Below, piece by piece: positions 12,765 through 13,787 of a stretch of DNA of 13,787 nucleotides. Positions within the stretch are counted from its first letter, which is position 1. The number at the start of each line of letters is the position of its first letter. The position numbers and the translations under genes were made by a program. The notes under the pieces are model-generated. The model ran no database searches. It saw nothing but the letters and a program-made list of their open reading frames with translations, and was not told where the DNA came from. The stretch is taken from positions 1 through 13,787 of the forward strand of contig JAEDOP010000010.1 of assembly GCA_016301865.1 (NCBI GenBank), read 5' to 3'. This DNA comes from Alphaproteobacteria bacterium (GTDB lineage Bacteria > Pseudomonadota > Alphaproteobacteria > Rs-D84).

Positions 12765-13632
12765 ATTTGGATTGGGACGTGGTCTGGCGGATATCAGTGC
12801 GTCGCGTGGTGCGATACCTGATATATCATTATTAACCCAAAATGACCGTGTTATTGTCAAACAGATTCCGCTGGCACAAATTGGCGCAAACCCGGACCAG
12901 CCGCGCAAGACGTTTTCTGATGCGGAATTGAATGAATTGGCGGCGTCAATTCGTGAACGGGGGGTTTTACAACCGATTTTGTTGCGCTGTGTATCGGGGC
13001 GGCCACATATGTACGAAATTGTTGCGGGCGAACGGCGTTTTCGTGCGTCCAAGATAGCGGGCCTGACCGAAATTCCAGCGTTGGTAAAATCGTTGGATGA
13101 CAATAATGCGCGTGAAATCGCATTGATTGAAAATGTCCAGCGTGAAAACCTGAACCCAATCGAAGAAGCGAACGCCTATAAAAATCTGATGGAATGTTGT
13201 GATTATGAATTGGACGATGTATCGCGTTTAATCGGCAAATCGACCAGTTATATTCGCAATATGTTGCGCCTGACGTCACTGCCGGAATCTGTCCAGGGGT
13301 TAGTAGAGCAGGGCGAACTGACCGCGTCCCATGCGCGTACAATTGCGGTTGCGGAAAATCCGGCCGAATTGGCGCATAAAATTATTGCGGAAAAATTATC
13401 GGTTGCTGCAACAGACCGATTGGTGAAAAACGCGCCACGCGCAAAAAAGACGCGTGCGCATATTCAAAAAACAATCGATGCCGCGTCCGTCCGCGAAATC
13501 GAAGGGCGCATAAAAACCGCCCTGGGCGTGCCTGTGAAACTGACCGAACGCCGTGGTGGTGCGGGCACGATAACATTATCGTTTGCAACCCGTACCCAAC
13601 TGTATGAATTGGTGGACAGTTTAACCAAATAA
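12754..13632 (+). CDS. parB: Chromosome-partitioning CTPase ParB with unusual recognition residues
   Basis: ParB loads at parS, spreads as a CTP-dependent clamp and is moved by ParA. The 292-residue protein opens with FGLGRGLADI (the short N-terminal ParA-contact region). The CTP-binding N-domain (about 32-138) contains GERRFRA (92-98) and ENVQRENLNPIEEA (127-140). The helix-turn-helix DNA-binding domain (about 139-225) holds VSRLIGKSTSYIRNMLRL. A basic linker and a C-terminal dimerisation domain (about 245-292) follow. Normally the recognition helix reads GKSRxxxxN; here the Arg is Thr (T164), and the usual Gly in ELTxGHAR is Ser (S192). AGGGGGAA precedes the ATG, which lies inside the parA 3' end. 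Two terminator hairpins follow the stop. Confidence 0.95.
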   Translation: MANKFGLGRGLADISASRGAIPDISLLTQNDRVIVKQIPLAQIGANPDQPRKTFSDAELNELAASIRERGVLQPILLRCVSGRPHMYEIVAGERRFRASKIAGLTEIPALVKSLDDNNAREIALIENVQRENLNPIEEANAYKNLMECCDYELDDVSRLIGKSTSYIRNMLRLTSLPESVQGLVEQGELTASHARTIAVAENPAELAHKIIAEKLSVAATDRLVKNAPRAKKTRAHIQKTIDAASVREIEGRIKTALGVPVKLTERRGGAGTITLSFATRTQLYELVDSLTK

Positions 13633-13640
13633 AAATATTC

Positions 13641-13669
13641 AAAAAAGCCGGCAAAAGCCGGCAATTTTT
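13641..13669 (+). terminator. Intrinsic terminator 1 after parB
   Basis: GCCGGC-AAAA-GCCGGC (13647-13662) is preceded by six A residues and followed by AATTTTT. It repeats the rsmG terminator over 21 bases. Confidence 0.82.
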
Positions 13670-13707
13670 ATATATGTGACCAAATAAATAAAATTATGGA
13701 TTAATTC

Positions 13708-13728
13708 CCGGCTTTTGCCGGCTTTTTT
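13708..13728. terminator. Terminator 2 after parB, inverted copy of terminator 1
   Basis: CCGGC-TTTT-GCCGG (13708-13721) runs into CTTTTTT. It is the reverse complement of 13641-13661, so the two can also pair as one long hairpin spanning 13641-13728. From 13729 to the window end the sequence is AT-rich with no gene that I can see. Confidence 0.72.
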
Positions 13729-13787
13729 GATGTGTTTTTGCCTTTAATGGGATTTTAATTGAAAATTAACAATTTTTTTTGTAGTCT

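Overview
The window reads as chromosomal DNA of an AT-leaning (by eye, not computed) Gram-negative alphaproteobacterium. The evidence is an rsmG-parA-parB block, an RpoH-type heat-shock sigma factor, a porin, a TPR membrane protein translationally coupled to a BamB lipoprotein, and an OmpA-type lipoprotein. Gene spacing is very tight (overlaps of 1, 4 and 11 bases, one stop codon abutting a start codon, a 21-base divergent spacer). Several proteins are shorter than usual for their families (BamB, GpsA, RsmG). This suggests a streamlined, possibly host-associated lineage. That lifestyle, and any placement below class level, is inference.

Layout. (1) 1-1898: a good sigma70-type promoter, then accB-accC (biotin carrier and biotin carboxylase of acetyl-CoA carboxylase), closed by an intrinsic terminator. 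(2) 1897-2162: a gene-free convergent spacer with three 44-bp tandem palindromic units and a 78-bp nested inverted repeat. (3) 6373 to 2163, minus strand: rpoH, a porin whose ATG abuts the rpoH stop, and a large secreted protein with repeated CX6C motifs. (4) 6428-7824, plus strand: a YfgM-like TPR membrane protein overlapping a short BamB-like lipoprotein, then tRNA-Val(UAC) with a rare paired change at positions 19 and 56. (5) 8034-8672: an OmpA-domain lipoprotein, convergent with the next unit across a shared terminator. (6) 11174 to 8701, minus strand: a TPR protein and gpsA joined by an ATGA overlap. (7) 11196-13632, plus strand: rsmG, then parA-parB, with parS-like palindromes in the rsmG-parA gap. 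Copies of one terminator element lie on both sides of parAB.

Functional themes are lipid supply (accBC, gpsA), outer-membrane assembly and anchoring (BamB-like, porin, OmpA-like), stress control (rpoH), and chromosome segregation (parAB with candidate parS). No transposase, phage, CRISPR or toxin-antitoxin genes were seen. The items most worth a second look are four: the ParB recognition region, which departs from the usual residues next to parS sites that also depart from the canonical sequence; the tRNA-Val A19-U56 pair; the CX6C secreted protein co-oriented with rpoH; and a set of promoters so close to start codons that the transcripts should be leaderless or nearly so.
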